A DNA stretch of 14,696 nucleotides from Patescibacteria group bacterium (GTDB taxonomy: Bacteria; Patescibacteriota; Minisyncoccia; Moranbacterales; UBA1568). The notes under the pieces are model-generated. The model was not told where the DNA came from. It saw only the letters and a list, made by a program, of their open reading frames with translations, and made no database searches. Made by a program: the position numbers and the translations under genes. This document shows, in pieces, positions 13,767 through 14,696 of the stretch. How positions within the stretch are numbered: the first letter of the stretch is position 1; every line of letters begins with the position of its first letter. The stretch covers positions 1 through 14,696 of the forward strand of contig JAUPWI010000080.1 of the NCBI GenBank assembly GCA_030916545.1, given 5' to 3'.

Positions 13767-14036
13767 TTAAATTCCGAGGTCCTTCCGCAGCTTCTTCGCC
13801 GCCTTCTCATTCACCTTTTCAAGATAGGTCATGAGCTTCTTACGACGCGACACCATCTTGAGCAGTCCCCGGCGGGAATGGAAATCCTTCGCGTTTTTCT
13901 TGAGATGTGCCGTGAGTTTCTTGATCTGCTCAGTAAAGAGGACGATCTGATACTCCGGCGAACCGGTGTCCTTCTCATGCCGCTTGAAAGGAGCGGTCAC
14001 CTTTTCCTTCTGCTTGTTCGTCAGGGCCATAGCCAT
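13767..14036 (-). CDS. rpsO: 30S ribosomal protein S15 (uS15)
   Basis: This primary-binding protein of the small-subunit platform contacts 16S rRNA helices 20-22. At 89 aa it has the universal length. Signature segments are KRHEKDTGSPEYQIVLFTEQI, HLKKNAKDFHSRRGLL and MVSRRKKLMTYLEKVN. The C-terminus (AAKKLRKDLGI) is more basic than in E. coli. Two starts are possible: ATG at 14036 (MAMALTN) or ATG at 14030 (MALTN, the commoner N-terminus). Neither has a Shine-Dalgarno site. The leader contains GTCC/GGAC complementarity (14059-14073 region), and S15 often represses its own mRNA, but no specific autoregulatory fold could be assigned. It diverges from the orphan plus-strand gene at 14214 and precedes the NYN gene and pnp. 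Confidence 0.96.
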   Translation of the reverse strand: MAMALTNKQKEKVTAPFKRHEKDTGSPEYQIVLFTEQIKKLTAHLKKNAKDFHSRRGLLKMVSRRKKLMTYLEKVNEKAAKKLRKDLGI

Positions 14037-14106
14037 TATGTCAGCAACGACAGAGTCTGGTCCAAAGCTGGACTACATCGCGCTCGAATTAAAATATCAC
14101 ATGAGC

Positions 14107-14135
14107 ACAATACCATGCCCCCACGATTTCTGCAA
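14107..14135 (-). promoter_or_regulatory. Candidate extended -10 promoter for rpsO
   Basis: On the minus strand TTGCAG (14135-14130) is followed after 17 nt by TATTGT (14112-14107), preceded by TGG as in extended -10 promoters. The leader to the rpsO start would be about 65 nt. The -35 lies only 4 nt from the -35 of the divergent promoter at 14140. Confidence 0.4.
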
Positions 14136-14139
14136 CTCC

Positions 14140-14168
14140 TTGACTTTATTGGCTTTTCACTGTACAAA
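14140..14168 (+). promoter_or_regulatory. Promoter of the orphan plus-strand gene
   Basis: TTGACT (14140-14145) and TACAAA (14163-14168) are 17 nt apart on the plus strand. Transcription would begin near 14175, about 40 nt before the ATG at 14214. With the site for rpsO it forms a compact back-to-back promoter pair. Confidence 0.55.
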
Positions 14169-14213
14169 AATGATGTCCCAATCCGTGGACAAAGACTTAA
14201 GGAGTTCTTTAGA

Positions 14214-14603
14214 ATGACAAAAAGTAAGATCAGAGCGCTAACACGCTCAAACAAGACCCCGAAACGAAGGCTTGTGGTTCGGGTTCTTGTTTTCAATTCC
14301 CAAAAGTGTCTTGTACCAGTAGGGAGGAAATATACCTTCAACCCCAAGTATCAGGGCATTCGGGATTCCCGCATTGATCGTGAATTACTTACGACCCTTC
14401 TCGCTGGTACCACACACGCCATCGATGACTCGTTCTGCGACATCCTTTCTCTGTCATTCGATGAGGAGGAAGTCTGCCTGGATTCGGGGTCCGAGCATCC
14501 CCTGGCACCTCGCGGGATCCATTACGGCGAAACACACGATCTCTTATTCTACGGACTCGGCTCAAAGCTGGTGGGTTTACGTCTGCAAGCCATCGCCGGG
14601 TAA
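14214..14603 (+). CDS. Orphan 129-aa protein of unknown function
   Basis: I do not recognise this protein. It starts with a basic tail (MTKSKIRALTRSNKTPKRRL), continues with a hydrophobic strand-like stretch (VVRVLVFNSQKCLVPVG), and has a mixed acidic C-terminal part with two Cys (near 74 and 87) and HYGETHDLLFYGLGSK. No signal peptide or membrane segment is evident. Its reality rests on signals rather than homology: AAGGAG nine nt before the ATG (14199-14204), among the best ribosome sites in the window; a promoter at 14140-14168; and a strong terminator beginning 21 nt after the stop. The same frame is open upstream, antisense to rpsO, but no start there has comparable signals. It is the only gene besides the UbiA-like one on this strand. 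A small cytoplasmic, perhaps nucleic-acid-binding protein is possible. Confidence 0.72.
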   Translation: MTKSKIRALTRSNKTPKRRLVVRVLVFNSQKCLVPVGRKYTFNPKYQGIRDSRIDRELLTTLLAGTTHAIDDSFCDILSLSFDEEEVCLDSGSEHPLAPRGIHYGETHDLLFYGLGSKLVGLRLQAIAG

Positions 14604-14624
14604 TGTCCCGGACGCGCGCAGCAA

Positions 14625-14653
14625 AAAAGGGCTCCCCCAACAGGAGCCCTTTT
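14625..14653. terminator. Strong bidirectional terminator
   Basis: An 11-bp perfect stem (14625-14635 with 14643-14653) closes a 7-nt loop. It has A residues on the left and T residues on the right, so it can end transcripts on both strands. It follows the plus-strand orphan gene by 21 nt and would also terminate a minus-strand gene entering from the right edge. The remaining bases to 14696 hold nothing I can identify. Confidence 0.88.
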
Positions 14654-14696
14654 CCCTTTCTTGAGTTGATTCACTCTCCACGTAGCTACCTTTTCC

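Noticed and set aside
14036..14347. A 103-codon minus-strand frame upstream of rpsO
   Set aside because: It covers both divergent promoters, lies antisense to the better-supported plus-strand gene and has no recognisable protein character.

Overview
The window looks like a chromosomal housekeeping segment from a bacterium using the standard code, with roughly half G+C by eye. No phage, transposase, plasmid or CRISPR component was seen. Several traits suggest a Candidate Phyla Radiation (Patescibacteria) member or another streamlined lineage: a DksA/TraR protein without its zinc cysteines, an RlpA-like barrel ending in the 'AFEKIASLGAGVINVKME' style that I associate with CPR genomes, start codons that often lack a Shine-Dalgarno site, and conserved single-TM or orphan proteins. 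The lineage is an inference from memory, not a measurement.

Layout. Positions 1-118 hold a strong bidirectional hairpin. A PcrA/UvrD helicase (119-2344, minus) diverges from a double-length UbiA-type membrane prenyltransferase (2523-4151, plus). That gene converges, with a 12-nt gap, on a tight minus-strand cluster read from right to left: yraN (8777-8388), a zinc-less dksA/traR (8332-7985), lspA (7971-7543), comM/yifB (7543-6002), a DUF348-G5-RlpA wall protein (5953-5024) and rsmA/ksgA (4985-4164). lspA and comM overlap by one base and the other gaps are 13-55 nt, so these genes are probably co-transcribed at least in part. An internal promoter lies in front of dksA.

Positions 8778-9568 contain no confidently recognised gene. 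They hold the best promoter in the window (TTGACC-17-TATAAT, minus strand), followed by densely nested hairpins: an octamer that can pair in two mutually exclusive ways, a possible pseudoknot, a very long AT-looped hairpin, and a doubtful 58-codon basic ORF. This is the least explained and most interesting stretch.

The right third is an RNA-metabolism block, all on the minus strand: rpsO (S15), a NYN/PIN-like nuclease-family gene, pnp (PNPase), then a single-TM protein of unknown function (10786-9569). The hairpins behind rpsO, the NYN gene and pnp are terminator-like to varying degrees. rpsO and pnp are neighbours in many bacteria; here a NYN gene sits between them. An unrecognised 129-aa plus-strand gene (14214-14603) diverges from rpsO and has its own promoter, a good ribosome binding site and a strong terminator.

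Functionally the window covers DNA repair (PcrA), ribosome maturation and translation (RsmA, S15), RNA turnover (PNPase, NYN), envelope and lipoprotein handling (LspA, G5-RlpA), transcription control (DksA-like) and DNA processing (ComM, YraN).
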